Positions 1 to 8,320 of a stretch of 64,000 nt of DNA are shown here, piece by piece (the stretch's first letter is position 1; each line of letters opens with the position of its first letter). Below the pieces are notes generated by a model. The model ran no database searches. It was given only the letters and a program-made list of their open reading frames with translations, and was not told where the DNA came from. The DNA is taken from positions 62,001-126,000 of the forward strand of contig ATWE01000002.1 in the NCBI GenBank assembly GCA_000421085.1, read 5' to 3'. The stretch comes from Ensifer sp. USDA 6670. GTDB taxonomy: Bacteria; Pseudomonadota; Alphaproteobacteria; Rhizobiales; Rhizobiaceae. The translations under genes were made by a program, and so were the position numbers.

Positions 1-71
1 CGATTTGAAATCATTGATTCTAACGCAGGTTTGAGCGAGCCAAAACGACGACACGGGGAACATGCAAAATA

Positions 72-803
72 CTAGCGGCTTGAACCGCTCCACAACGGAA
101 TGCCTAATTCTTCCGAAACCGGCGGATCCGCCGTGAAGATCGGGCGACCCTCGCCAATCAGCTTGGAAACCAGGACTTTATCCATTTGAATATGGAGACG
201 CGCCAAACCAGTTGAATTGTAGACGTGACCGCTTGAGTTCGGGTTTATTCCCGTGACTATGACGGCGGGTGCTCCGTTGTAGAGGGCAAAAAGGACCGCG
301 TTCATTCCGTTTGAGCATTTGGAATCGGCGTCCATCTCGAGGGAGCGCAAGTCAGCCACGCGATCCAGCAACGCCATCCGCTCGTATCGATCGACGATTT
401 CCAGTCGATCGTATTTATAGTCGAACGCCCGCAAACCTTCCTCCAGGCGCGCGCGATCGTCCTTGCGCCAGAGAAACACGTAGAGCGTCCCTGTACGCTG
501 CCCTTTCAAGACGCGCCTGACCTCGATCGCGTTGGGCGTGGTTCCTTCGACCTGATTGAACATCATCATCGTCATGTCCGGCGCATCGACGCCCCACTGG
601 CCGATGACAGATTGCGAGCCGTTCACGGTAATGATCTTGAAGCTCTCGTCCAAACCGGCCGGTCTATTGGAGACAGGCGCGGATCCGACAACCACGACGG
701 GGCTGTCGAACCGAAACGGGGCAGCCGGCGGATCCGGGCGCAGTATACGGTACTTCAGATTTCGGTATATGCGCTTTCGCGCGTCGGAGATCCATGACCC
801 CAT
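72..803 (-). CDS. Polysaccharide-locus protein, possible sialyltransferase-like fold
   Basis: A 243-residue protein whose specific function I do not recognise. An N-terminal VVVVGSAP segment (about residues 36-43) followed by a KIITVNGS strand, and a later region of the form SNGMNAVLFALYNGAPAVIVTG, resemble the nucleotide-sugar-binding Rossmann halves of GT29/GT42-like and related bacterial transferases. The start ATG at 803 follows a GAGG ribosome site. It lies 37 bases behind another polysaccharide-type gene on the same strand, so the two are probably one operon. No signal peptide or membrane segment is evident, so a cytoplasmic role in surface-glycan synthesis is inferred. The family assignment is weak. 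Confidence 0.6.
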   Translation of the reverse strand: MGSWISDARKRIYRNLKYRILRPDPPAAPFRFDSPVVVVGSAPVSNRPAGLDESFKIITVNGSQSVIGQWGVDAPDMTMMMFNQVEGTTPNAIEVRRVLKGQRTGTLYVFLWRKDDRARLEEGLRAFDYKYDRLEIVDRYERMALLDRVADLRSLEMDADSKCSNGMNAVLFALYNGAPAVIVTGINPNSSGHVYNSTGLARLHIQMDKVLVSKLIGEGRPIFTADPPVSEELGIPLWSGSSR

Positions 804-840
804 ATATCCTCACCAGAAATCGATATCAGGAATTTCGATG

Positions 841-1671
841 CTAAGCGTTCGTTTTCTTTAGAAACTTCGGCTTCAGCCGACGTAAAAATTGGTCGAAGGA
901 CCGAACTGCGTTTGTCAGGGAAATCAATTTATCCACTTGCGCATCGGTCTGGCTCAGACGCAGTGACAGGACTTCTGCGATCGTCGCGGAAATTTCGGCT
1001 GCGGGCAACTCCGGGAAACGCGAGGCAAGCATCGTGTAGCTGTTGGCCGGGCTGCCACCATGCATCGTCAACTTGCCCACACGTGCGAAGAGGCGCAGGA
1101 AGACCTGCTCGAAAGTCCAGTCGTGGACGGCCACCACCCGCCACTTGTCGCTGCGCTTTGCCGAGAAGCCGGCAAGAACGATTTCGGCAGAAAGAGACTG
1201 ATTCACCAGCCATAGGGCCATGGCGAAGCCGCTTGTGGCGACTTTGTCTCGCGGGTAAAAGTCAGCGCAGAAGCCCGTCAAATCCAGATGCCCGGTGGGC
1301 GTACCCAAGTAATCCGCGTTTGTGTTCAGTCTCTCGCTCTCCGCCAGGCGAATGTTCATGATGCCCAGGAACTTCTCGGGCGCAAACAGCTTGACGACGT
1401 CGGCGACCTCGTTTCGGTATACGATGTTGGCGCCTCGTGGTTGAGCGCGCGATATCAGGAGGGAGTGGCCGGAAAATTGCTCATCGAGTACTTTGTAGAC
1501 CTTGTTGAAGAATACGAAGAGGGCCGTCCCAGGGTATTCGTCCTGGAGTTCCTTCACGCTTACCTCATCACTGTTGGCAACGAGGATGACGTGTGAATAC
1601 CTGGAAAACAGAGCCCGCCATTGCTCGGGCGTCGCCAAATTCTCCGTCGCTCCGGAAACCGGAAAGTCCAT
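841..1671 (-). CDS. GT29-like (sialyltransferase-like) glycosyltransferase
   Basis: A 276-residue protein. The middle region has the pattern YPRDKVATSGFAMALWLV (about 140-157) followed by EIVLAGFSAKR and HDWTFEQ (about 163-190). The arrangement 'TSG-alanine-rich helix, (V/L)xGF, HDW' is typical of bacterial GT29-like proteins found in capsule and lipopolysaccharide loci. The first gene of a two-gene minus-strand unit, it is divergent from the glycosyltransferase at 1813 with a 141-base shared promoter region. The glycan substrate cannot be read from sequence. Alternative: a non-catalytic member of the same fold. Confidence 0.65.
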   Translation of the reverse strand: MDFPVSGATENLATPEQWRALFSRYSHVILVANSDEVSVKELQDEYPGTALFVFFNKVYKVLDEQFSGHSLLISRAQPRGANIVYRNEVADVVKLFAPEKFLGIMNIRLAESERLNTNADYLGTPTGHLDLTGFCADFYPRDKVATSGFAMALWLVNQSLSAEIVLAGFSAKRSDKWRVVAVHDWTFEQVFLRLFARVGKLTMHGGSPANSYTMLASRFPELPAAEISATIAEVLSLRLSQTDAQVDKLISLTNAVRSFDQFLRRLKPKFLKKTNA

Positions 1672-1812
1672 GCTTACTCATCCCAACCTTAGCGTGCCTT
1701 GAGCGCGCGACCTTTCGGTGTTGCCGAAGCCCGGATTCCAAGTTCGGCTCTCTCCCTCTATAAAGGCCATGCTTTCCAAGTGAAAGCCGGTGCCGTCAAC
1801 CTTGGGGCGTAA

Positions 1813-2727
1813 ATGTTCAAAATAAATGCTAAAGCACACCTTACGAGAGAACTTGCGATCACGCCCCCGCCAGGCGACTTCAATAGACACGGCATCGCGA
1901 TCGTCGCCTGCGTGAAAAACGAGGCCAGCTACATCGAGGAATGGGTGCGATTTCACCGAGCCGTGGGTGTTCGCCATTTCTGTCTCTACGATGACGGCTC
2001 GACCGATGGTACGTTCGATATCCTGCAGGTGGTTTTGGCCAGCGAGGAACTGACCGTCGTACCCTGGAAAATGCGTATGCGGGACGAAAGAAGTGGTGAA
2101 TTACTGAACGGGCAGACGATCGCTTTCGCCCATGCGATCCTGAACTTCGGCAGCCGTTACGAGCGCATGGCGTTCATAGACGTCGATGAGTTTCTCCTTC
2201 CGAAAAAGGGGCGAACGTTAGAGGAGGCCTTGCGAGGAGCCGGTGACTTTCCCAACATCTCGTTGCCCTGGCACATGTTCGGCCATAGCGGCCACGTCTC
2301 GCGCCCGGCAGGGCCCATATGCCTCAACTATAAAATGCGGGTGTCCGATCCGATGCGGCAGAACCTCGATGCAAGCAACTTCAAGTGCATTGTCGATCCG
2401 GCCGAAGTTACGAAAGTGGGCGTGCATCACTTCGAAACACGTACCCACGGCGACAAAACCGCGAATGATGCGGGGATGGTGGTCCCGAAGAAAAAACGGA
2501 AGGCTGCCGAATTTTACTCCGCTGAGTTCATTCAGCTCAATCATTATTACGCGAAGTCGGTCGAGGAGCTGAAGGAAAAGACAGACAGAGGCTGGTCTTT
2601 CGACGGTTCTGCAGAGAAATACCGCAACAAGGTCACGGCCACGATCAAATATATTGAAACCAACGTTGTCGAAGACCGCAGCATGCTCGAATTCGTCCAG
2701 GGAAGTGGGATCGACCTCGGCCAGTGA
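1813..2727 (+). CDS. Glycosyltransferase, GT2/GT92-like (DUF23 type)
   Basis: A 304-residue GT-A-fold transferase. Residues about 28-60 read IAIVACVKNEASYIEEWVRF followed by the DDGSTDGT signature, and a DVDEF metal-binding motif sits near residue 123; these are hallmarks of the Glyco_tranf_2_4/GT92 group. No signal peptide, so probably cytoplasmic or peripheral. It probably adds a sugar to a surface polysaccharide. It starts at an ATG 141 bases from the divergent GT29-like gene and is followed after 54 bases by the ELM1-like gene, probably co-transcribed. Confidence 0.8.
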   Translation: MFKINAKAHLTRELAITPPPGDFNRHGIAIVACVKNEASYIEEWVRFHRAVGVRHFCLYDDGSTDGTFDILQVVLASEELTVVPWKMRMRDERSGELLNGQTIAFAHAILNFGSRYERMAFIDVDEFLLPKKGRTLEEALRGAGDFPNISLPWHMFGHSGHVSRPAGPICLNYKMRVSDPMRQNLDASNFKCIVDPAEVTKVGVHHFETRTHGDKTANDAGMVVPKKKRKAAEFYSAEFIQLNHYYAKSVEELKEKTDRGWSFDGSAEKYRNKVTATIKYIETNVVEDRSMLEFVQGSGIDLGQ

Positions 2728-2781
2728 TTCGAAGCCTGCGGCGCGGGCGGAAGGAAACAAGCCTCACATCGGAGCTCAGCT

Positions 2782-3753
2782 TTGCAAGATAACCACGACG
2801 AAACGGTGAACACGCCCGGCACGAGCTGCGTGTGGGCTGTTGCAGAAAGCAAGGCGGGGACGCTTACGCAGTGCCTTGGGGTTGGAAAACAGTTCCACCA
2901 TGAGCCGGTAGTCAAATTGATCAGCCGGGCCCGCGGCTTGAGAAAGCTGTTCGAACCCAGACTGTTTCACAAAAGGGAACAGTGTCCCGAGCTGGTAATC
3001 TCCTGCGGCTTCCGCGCTGAACCGGCGGTCCTCGACATCAAAGCGGCCTATGGCGGCAAGCCTCTCACCGTCCATCTCCAACGCCCGCGCATCGAAGGAT
3101 ATGATCTCGTATTCGTCTCTCGTCACGATTGGGTCGAGGAATTGGACCGCCGGCCAAACTATCATTCGATGGTCGGAGTACCGCATCAGATTACCTCGGC
3201 GCGCCTGGAGCCTCTCAGAGATGCTGCACGCCGGCGACTGTCGCCGGACGGACGCCCGATCGCCGCCGTCTTCGTCGGCGGCTCGAATGGCGCATATATT
3301 TACGACGACAGAACCCACCAGAATATAAGGGGTGCTATCGAGCAATTGGCGAGAGATGGCTGGCGCATCGTCGTGTCGGTCTCACGCAGATCAGAAGATT
3401 CCACTCAGCAGGCCCTGTCGACACTCGACAGCGAAAATATCACTGTTTGGGACAGACGAAGCGACAATCCGTATCTCGACTACATGGCCGCCGCCGACGC
3501 GTTCGTCATCGCAAAGGACTCGATCACAATGCCATGCGAAGCTCTGGCGACGGGGAAACCGGTCTTTACACTCGATTTATCCCCCATTGTGGGTCCAAGG
3601 CTGGACAAGTTCGAGCGCTATCACCGGGACCTGCATGAAACTTTGCAGCTGACCCGGCCGTTCGAGGGAAAGATCGAACCCTACAGCTACGTACCACTCG
3701 ATGAGACGCGCCGCATCGCCTCGGTAATCCGATCCCAGCTCGAGCGCCCGTAG
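2782..3753 (+). CDS. ELM1-family protein (Mito_fiss_Elm1, DUF1022)
   Basis: A 323-residue GT-B-like protein of the family named after the plant mitochondrial fission factor ELM1. Characteristic features: PELVISCGF and LTVHLQRPR (first half), then AAVFVGGSNGAYIYD (about residues 172-186), and a C-terminal half with ADAFVIAKDSITMPCEA that resembles the donor-binding half of GT-B transferases. Bacterial members are common in alphaproteobacterial lipopolysaccharide and capsule loci; their reaction is unproven. The start is probably the TTG at 2782, with GGAG eight bases upstream; no suitable ATG is nearby. It converges with the gene ending at 3774. Confidence 0.8.
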   Translation: MQDNHDETVNTPGTSCVWAVAESKAGTLTQCLGVGKQFHHEPVVKLISRARGLRKLFEPRLFHKREQCPELVISCGFRAEPAVLDIKAAYGGKPLTVHLQRPRIEGYDLVFVSRHDWVEELDRRPNYHSMVGVPHQITSARLEPLRDAARRRLSPDGRPIAAVFVGGSNGAYIYDDRTHQNIRGAIEQLARDGWRIVVSVSRRSEDSTQQALSTLDSENITVWDRRSDNPYLDYMAAADAFVIAKDSITMPCEALATGKPVFTLDLSPIVGPRLDKFERYHRDLHETLQLTRPFEGKIEPYSYVPLDETRRIASVIRSQLERP

Positions 3754-3773
3754 GGCCCGAAGCGGCCGCACGA

Positions 3774-4619
3774 TCATTCGCGCCAGTGCTCCGCCACCCA
3801 AGGCGTCGGACGGATATAGTGTCGCAAGTATTGCAGCGCTCCCTTGTCTTTCCTTTCCTTCGCATCGAAGACGCCCGCTATATGTTTGAACGCTGTCTTG
3901 TGGGGGCGCTTGGTTGCGTATCGGCCGTCTATCGCGTGCTGCGGGTGCAGACCGCGCGGAAAAATCACGACACGCGCGTCACGTGGCAGACTTGGCGCAA
4001 TGAAGTAGTTGAGTGGAAATGGCCAGCGACAGTCCTGGCGAAAATGGAGAACCCATTTTCGTGGAAAGAACATTATCCCCCCCGGCGCATTTCGGCTTAC
4101 GAAGCGCTGCTCGTACCGATACTCGTCGGCCACGCCCTGTGGATCGGAGCGGAACTTGTCCTGCAGCGGCGCGAGTTTCCCAACGGGAAAGCGGAAGAGG
4201 GACGTTTGCCCGAGCCGCTCAAAGGGAGAGGTTTGGTTTCTCGCCAGAATTATGTCATCCGCCTCCCCTATCTCGAAGAAAACATCCAGCGACGACACGA
4301 TCACGAGATCCAGATCGAGAAAAAGCACCGGACCCTTCAGTTTTCCAAGGGTCGGCCCCCAGAGCCGCGCCTTGGGCCATATGCCTCTCGTGTTGGTCGG
4401 CATGCGCTCGACTTCGAGCGGCGGCAAGTCTTCGCAAAGTATCGCGGAGTTCAGACCTGCCCGATTATCGGTAAAACACGTGAAAGTAAAAGGCGGCGTG
4501 ATGTTGCGAGCAACCATCGCGTACAGCCTGTTAATAAAGGGCGCTCCATATTTTGTGCCCCAATTGATGCAGATGACTTGCTTCACGCCGCCACTTGCTG
4601 CCAAAACGCTTGTGGTCAT
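3774..4619 (-). CDS. Putative glycosyltransferase, GT8-like
   Basis: A 281-residue protein with VICINWGTKYG near the N-terminus, then LFLDLDLVIVSSLDVFF (about residues 98-114), the doubled-aspartate DxD-type motif and following strand of GT8-like transferases, and a later NAPGGIMFF segment. It probably transfers a sugar within surface-polysaccharide synthesis, in keeping with the four neighbouring genes. It is convergent with the ELM1-like gene (20 bases between stops) and transcribed alone. The acceptor and donor cannot be inferred. Confidence 0.65.
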   Translation of the reverse strand: MTTSVLAASGGVKQVICINWGTKYGAPFINRLYAMVARNITPPFTFTCFTDNRAGLNSAILCEDLPPLEVERMPTNTRGIWPKARLWGPTLGKLKGPVLFLDLDLVIVSSLDVFFEIGEADDIILARNQTSPFERLGQTSLFRFPVGKLAPLQDKFRSDPQGVADEYRYEQRFVSRNAPGGIMFFPRKWVLHFRQDCRWPFPLNYFIAPSLPRDARVVIFPRGLHPQHAIDGRYATKRPHKTAFKHIAGVFDAKERKDKGALQYLRHYIRPTPWVAEHWRE

Positions 4620-5189
4620 TTGTTCCGTTCCTAATTACTGCCAAATTCCCGCAGCCGTCGATCCTGCATCCGCTAGCAGGCCTGCCGACAACGATCACAA
4701 AGACTGAATAAGCGCGAGCATCGCATGACCCTATTACTTGCAAGCCGCGCCTTCGCCAAGACGGTGCGGCAACTCAAAATTCGCCAATACATCCACGCAG
4801 AAGTGACGAGCAACTGCCGCGCGCGTGGTTCACTGTCCCAAGTGATTTCTCGCCGTCAACGCACCAGTTGCACCAAATGATACTGTCCAGTTTGTGGCTG
4901 GAAATGAACGCTGTGTCCATTCTGAGCTTTGTCAAGTTCACCGGAAAGCCGCCTTGCCGCTTTTTGAGCAGCGGCTCGCGACAGGCTGCGGACCTGTTTA
5001 ACGGCCGCTTTGAGGCATAGAGCGACCTGGAATCGGCCGCATTGTGTCAATTTTCCTATGTTTGCCTCGCCTGTTCTGGTCTGGCCACCATCATCAAGGG
5101 GTGCACAGTCAGAATTGTCGAGCACACCCTTGACCTTGCCATCGTTGGAATCTCCACATTCGCTCAAGTCAGATCAAAGGAGACTTTCG
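4620..5189. other. 570-base stretch without a recognised gene
   Basis: Between the GT8-like gene and the copper chaperone. It must carry the promoter of the chaperone in its last part; an AAAGGAGA ribosome site is at 5176-5183. A minus-strand open frame of about 100 codons (4856-5167) has no family resemblance I can see and I do not call it. In a copper-chaperone locus one would expect a P-type ATPase here, but nothing resembling one is present. Confidence 0.5.
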
Positions 5190-5411
5190 ATGTATCACCT
5201 CAACGTAGAAGACGTGACGTGCGGACATTGCGCCGCCACGGTGGAGAAGGCCGTCAAAGCCGCCGACCCGAAGGCCAAGGTTGCCGTCAATCTCGAGGCG
5301 AAAACCGCCTCGATCGAATCTGAGATCGGATCCCATGTATTCATCGCTGCGATTGAAGACGCTGGTTACCGGGCGTCCTTCAAAAAGTCCTGTTGCGGCC
5401 ACGTCGATTGA
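5190..5411 (+). CDS. copZ: Heavy-metal-associated (HMA) copper chaperone, CopZ-like
   Basis: A 73-residue soluble HMA-domain protein. The metal site is the TCGHC motif at residues 10-14, in the usual first loop of the ferredoxin-like fold; the C-terminus carries an extra CCGH. Members bind Cu(I) through the two loop cysteines and hand it to P-type ATPases or repressors. The ATG at 5190 is chosen because AAAGGAGA lies 7 bases upstream and the domain begins immediately. No ATPase gene is adjacent, so its partner must be elsewhere or has been lost. A strong hairpin follows the stop. Confidence 0.88.
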   Translation: MYHLNVEDVTCGHCAATVEKAVKAADPKAKVAVNLEAKTASIESEIGSHVFIAAIEDAGYRASFKKSCCGHVD

Positions 5412-5429
5412 TATCCCAGGCAACCGAAA

Positions 5430-5463
5430 CAATCACGCGCCGCGTCGGCGGCGCGCGTGATTG
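5430..5463 (+). terminator. Strong hairpin after the copper chaperone
   Basis: CAATCACGCG and CGCGTGATTG form the outer stem, and the GC-rich interior (GCCGC/GCGGC with a small bulge) extends it. It starts 19 bases after the chaperone stop codon. There is no clear T-run behind it, so it may act as a bidirectional or factor-dependent terminator or 3'-end stabiliser. Confidence 0.55.
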
Positions 5464-5536
5464 GGAAATAATGGGAGCCAAACGAGCCGAACCGGCAAAA
5501 GGAATCCAGGTTGGGAATGGTTCTTGAACCCGCAGA

Positions 5537-6041
5537 TCAACGGGCGTACCCCCGCAGTTCGCTGTACTGCTTTACCTGAACCTCGGTTAGCACGCGCATC
5601 ATCTCAAGATGGGCTGTTAGATGAATGTAGCGCAGGTTTGCCCTGATTGATTCCAGCGCGCGAAGGTGCCCCGTTGATCGAGCCCTCCCGGAACGCAATC
5701 TCAAGCGCCAATTCGCCCGCGATCAGTCTCTTGCCCTCGATCACTGCGTCTTCTCGCATCTTCTCGAAGATGCGGTGCGTCGATGTTTCCTGGTCGGCGC
5801 TCAAAGCGAGGTCGGCCTTCATCTTCAGCACATGAGAAGGTCCTGGCATGCCGTTTAGCTCGGCGGCCTTCGCCAAGCCCCACCCTCCCCCACTTGCAAG
5901 TTCTGCAAGATCATCCGCCGATAGGCTTTTGATTTCGCGAAGTTCATGGCCGGCATAGGGCGAATGGTGGACGTGTTCTCCCTCGGCCGCTGCGGGCAGC
6001 GGCAGAGTAACGACAATAAGCGTAAGGAACAGGATTTTCAT
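5537..6041 (-). pseudogene. Frameshifted periplasmic metal-resistance-like (Spy/CpxP-type) gene
   Basis: Starts at ATG 6041 with a signal peptide (MKILFLTLIVVTLPLPAAA) and continues as a helical protein with IKSLSADDLAEL and GGGWGLAKAAELNG, the pattern of small periplasmic Spy/CpxP-like proteins found beside Crp regulators. The open frame runs out at 5604. A +1 frame change at about 5665-5675 restores an extension reading RALESIRANLRYIHLTAHL, then MMRVLTEVQVKQYSELRGYA, ending at TGA 5539-5537; this is the expected C-terminus. So one base has been gained, or two lost, near 5670, and the product is truncated. It is divergent from the Crp/Fnr gene at 6118. A sequencing error is the main alternative. 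Confidence 0.7.
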
Positions 6042-6103
6042 GAAATACCAGTTGGAAACTAACGTGAGAGGATGTTCAGCTTGCCAACCGATCGCCACCG
6101 TGA

Positions 6104-6121
6104 ACATGATAGTTATCATGT
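6104..6121. promoter_or_regulatory. Perfect 18-bp palindrome overlapping the Crp/Fnr start codon
   Basis: ACATGATA-GT-TATCATGT is an exact inverted repeat of 8-base arms around a 2-base centre, and it contains the ATG of the downstream Crp/Fnr regulator at 6118. It lies between the two divergent genes. The size and symmetry suit a dimeric helix-turn-helix protein such as that regulator, suggesting autorepression and shared control of the periplasmic gene. It does not match the TTGAT-N4-ATCAA FixK/FNR consensus. Function is inferred. Confidence 0.55.
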
Positions 6122-6651
6122 CGGATGAAATTTTTGCCGTGCTTCGGGCAAGGGCTGTCGCGCGTAGATCCTTCGTGCAAGGCGATCACCTCTTTCACAG
6201 AGGCGATCCAGTGCGGGTCATGTTCCTGGTAACCGATGGATGTGCAAACCTCGTGCGCTATCAGGAGGACGGCGGCCCTACCGTTTTGCAGCGTGCCAGG
6301 CGAGGAACGGTGTTAGCCGAAGCCTCTGTGTTTTCGGACCAATACCACTGCGACGCCGTCGCAGCGATCGCGACGGAAGTGGTTTTGGTCGCAATCGGCG
6401 ACATCCAGCGGCTGCTAAACGAGGACCATGTCTTCGCTTTGGAATGGTCACGCCACCTCTCGAACGAACTGCAACACACGAGGAAGCGCGCCGAAATCAT
6501 TACCTTACGGACAGTCGCGGCCCGGCTGGACGCTTGGCTGACATGGAGCGACGGCGATCTTCCCGCGAAGGGTGAATGGCGAAGACTTGCGGAAGAGATC
6601 GCAGTTTCTCCGGAAGCACTGTACCGCGAGATTTCACGTCGCCGCGGCTAA
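6118..6651 (+). CDS. Crp/Fnr-family transcriptional regulator
   Basis: A 177-residue regulator: N-terminal cyclic-nucleotide-binding-type beta barrel (RSFVQGDHLFHRGDPVRVMF, then RRGTVLAEASVFS), a dimerisation helix (residues about 105-130), and a shortened C-terminal winged helix (WRRLAEEIAVSPEALYREISRR). The N-terminal cysteine cluster of oxygen-sensing Fnr is absent. Shorter than typical Crp (about 210), mainly in the DNA-binding domain. The ATG at 6118 is chosen over an upstream in-frame ATG at 6040 because the domain starts there and 6040 would overlap the divergent gene. Neighbours suggest control of copper/metal genes; effector unknown. Confidence 0.85.
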   Translation: MSDEIFAVLRARAVARRSFVQGDHLFHRGDPVRVMFLVTDGCANLVRYQEDGGPTVLQRARRGTVLAEASVFSDQYHCDAVAAIATEVVLVAIGDIQRLLNEDHVFALEWSRHLSNELQHTRKRAEIITLRTVAARLDAWLTWSDGDLPAKGEWRRLAEEIAVSPEALYREISRRRG

Positions 6652-6993
6652 GATCGGAGATGCAACTTCACGAGCCGGCGCCGGGAGCGATCAACGGCCG
6701 GCGGTTCGACATGGCAACTGTGACAGAGTTCAAAGCACGCTCGGTCCGCAGGAATTGCCTCGGCTGTGCGAGAGCGAGAGGTCGGCAGACTTGGAGGAGA
6801 TCGCTTCGACATGCCGCAAGGATCGCGACCTTCAACGGTCGCCATCCCTCTGGTCGAGAAAACTTCCGTCAGAGTGCCCAGGGATAATTGCAGGGAATGA
6901 CGAGCGCTTGGAAGAAAAAGGCCGCACAACGGGAGCCTTGCCATGTGATTGGGTTTTCGGTTTGATCGGCACCGGCAACACAGGGGCAGCTCG
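6652..6993. other. 342-base gap, no gene recognised
   Basis: Sequence after the Crp/Fnr gene with several interrupted reading frames on the plus strand and no recognisable protein family. It could be eroded coding sequence, but nothing supports a specific call. The next ORF starts at 6994. Confidence 0.4.
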
Positions 6994-7191
6994 ATGACAT
7001 ACCTCGAAGAAGATTCAGAACGCGGAATTCAGCTCTTCATGGCTGAATATGCGGACAACCGGGAAGAAGCCCTTCGTCTCATGGTTCGAGACTTGTTAGG
7101 CAGTCACGGCTATCTCGCCTTAACCGAGGATGAATCAGAACTCGGCAAAGGCATGGCAATCGACGACACGGCGACGCTTGGCGGGGCCTAG
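6994..7191 (+). CDS. Small acidic protein, ribbon-helix-helix-like
   Basis: 65 residues, no recognised name. The central region DNREEALRLMVRDLLGSHGYL has the heptad pattern of a short helix-turn-helix or ribbon-helix-helix core and resembles the small protein at 9951-10118 (DEIIRLILREWLEQYGF). The tail is acidic. Start ATG 6994 with a weak GGGGCAGC upstream. It may be a small DNA-binding or antitoxin-like protein, but there is no partner toxin beside it. Coding status is moderate. Confidence 0.45.
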   Translation: MTYLEEDSERGIQLFMAEYADNREEALRLMVRDLLGSHGYLALTEDESELGKGMAIDDTATLGGA

Positions 7192-7320
7192 AGCAGCGAG
7201 GCGCTTTTTCCCCGCCACTCCTGTATGTTGAGGAATGAGGCACCTCCAATGCGAGCCTTATTTTCGTCTCGGCGGGAACACGCGTCGCCGGCATTTGGCA
7301 GCTGACCGGAGATAAGGCAG

Positions 7321-7698
7321 ATGAACCTTTCCATGCGCCTTGCACTTCTCAGCCTCGCCTGGGTGATGGTCGGGCTCGGCATTGCCGGAATCTTTCTCCC
7401 GCTGCTGCCGACAACGCCTTTCCTCCTCCTGGCAGTATGGTTGTTTTCGCACTCCTCGCCGCGCCTCGCGAAATGGCTGATGGACCACCCATTGTTAGGG
7501 CCACCATTACGTGACTGGCGGGAAGAAGGAGCAATCTCGCGTCGTGCCAAGATAACTGCAATTTTGCTCATGAGCTTGGCGCTCGTATACTTGTGGGTTG
7601 CGTTCGAACCACCAGCAATCGCTTTGCTCGCGATTGCCGGGATCATGTTCACCTGCGGTGCCTTCATCGTGTCCCGTCCAGAACCGCCAAACAAATGA
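7321..7698 (+). CDS. ybaN: YbaN-family inner-membrane protein (DUF454)
   Basis: 125 residues with the family signature GIFLPLLPTTPFLLLAVW (about residues 22-39) and SPRLAKWLMDHPLLGPPLRDW, and three hydrophobic segments (about 8-25, 29-45, 78-115). This is the full length of DUF454/YbaN, a widespread inner-membrane family of unknown biochemical role, often near redox or haem genes. ATG 7321 has GGAG about 10 bases upstream. The gene stops only about 20 bases from the dxr remnant on the opposite strand, so its 3' flank is a recombination junction. Confidence 0.85.
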   Translation: MNLSMRLALLSLAWVMVGLGIAGIFLPLLPTTPFLLLAVWLFSHSSPRLAKWLMDHPLLGPPLRDWREEGAISRRAKITAILLMSLALVYLWVAFEPPAIALLAIAGIMFTCGAFIVSRPEPPNK

Positions 7699-7717
7699 GA
7701 TGAGCAGCAAGTCCGCC

Positions 7718-8161
7718 GCGCCTCGGCCACGGCGTCGATGAAGAGGCTGCCGGCGGAAACGAGACATTCCTTGTTGGCGAGCGCGATGTCGGCGCCCCGA
7801 CGGGCAGCCGCAAGGGTGGGGCCGAGGCCGGCATTGCCGACAATCGCGGCCATGACCCAGCCGGCATGCCGCTCGGCTGCTTCGATGAGCCCGCTGCGTC
7901 CGGCGGCGACTTCGATCCCGCTGCCGCTCAGCGCATCCTTGAGCTCGCCATAGCGATCCTCGTCGGCGGTTACCGCGAGTTCGGCGCCGATGCGGCGCGC
8001 CTGCTCGGCCAGAAGCGGTATGTTGCCGTTGCCCGTCAGGGCGGCGATCTCGAAACGATCGCGTCCGCCGAGCCGTTCGACCACGTCGAGCGTGCTGGTA
8101 CCGATGGATCCTGTGGATCCAATATCGTCAGACGGCGCTTCGAGTCATCGCCGGATGCCAT
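7718..8161 (-). pseudogene. dxr: 5' fragment of dxr (DXP reductoisomerase), frameshifted
   Basis: Reading from ATG 8161, the sequence encodes the start of 1-deoxy-D-xylulose-5-phosphate reductoisomerase: LTIL, then (after a one-base deletion at about 8120) GSTGSIGTSTLDVVERLGG, RDRFEIAALTGNGNI, AAIVGNAGLGPTLAA and IALANKECLVSAG. Similarity ends near 7718 (…LFIDAVAEA), about a third of the roughly 395-residue enzyme, where unrelated sequence begins. It lacks the metal-binding and catalytic regions and carries a frameshift, so it is dead. The functional dxr is presumably chromosomal; this is a duplicated fragment brought in by recombination. Confidence 0.85.
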
Positions 8162-8320
8162 TGCCAAATCCCGTATTCTTCTCGTTTAAACGATTTAACT
8201 AGGCTCTACAGCCGAAAGCTGCCGGCAACAAGGGTGGAGTCATCGCCCTTCTCCAAGAGACAGTGCTCGGGTAAGAATCGATGACGCTGTCGAACGATGA
8301 TTTGCCTGAGGAGTTCTCGG

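Noticed and set aside
4856-5167. Minus-strand open frame of about 100 codons upstream of copZ
   Set aside because: No recognisable family or convincing ribosome site, and it overlaps the copZ promoter region.
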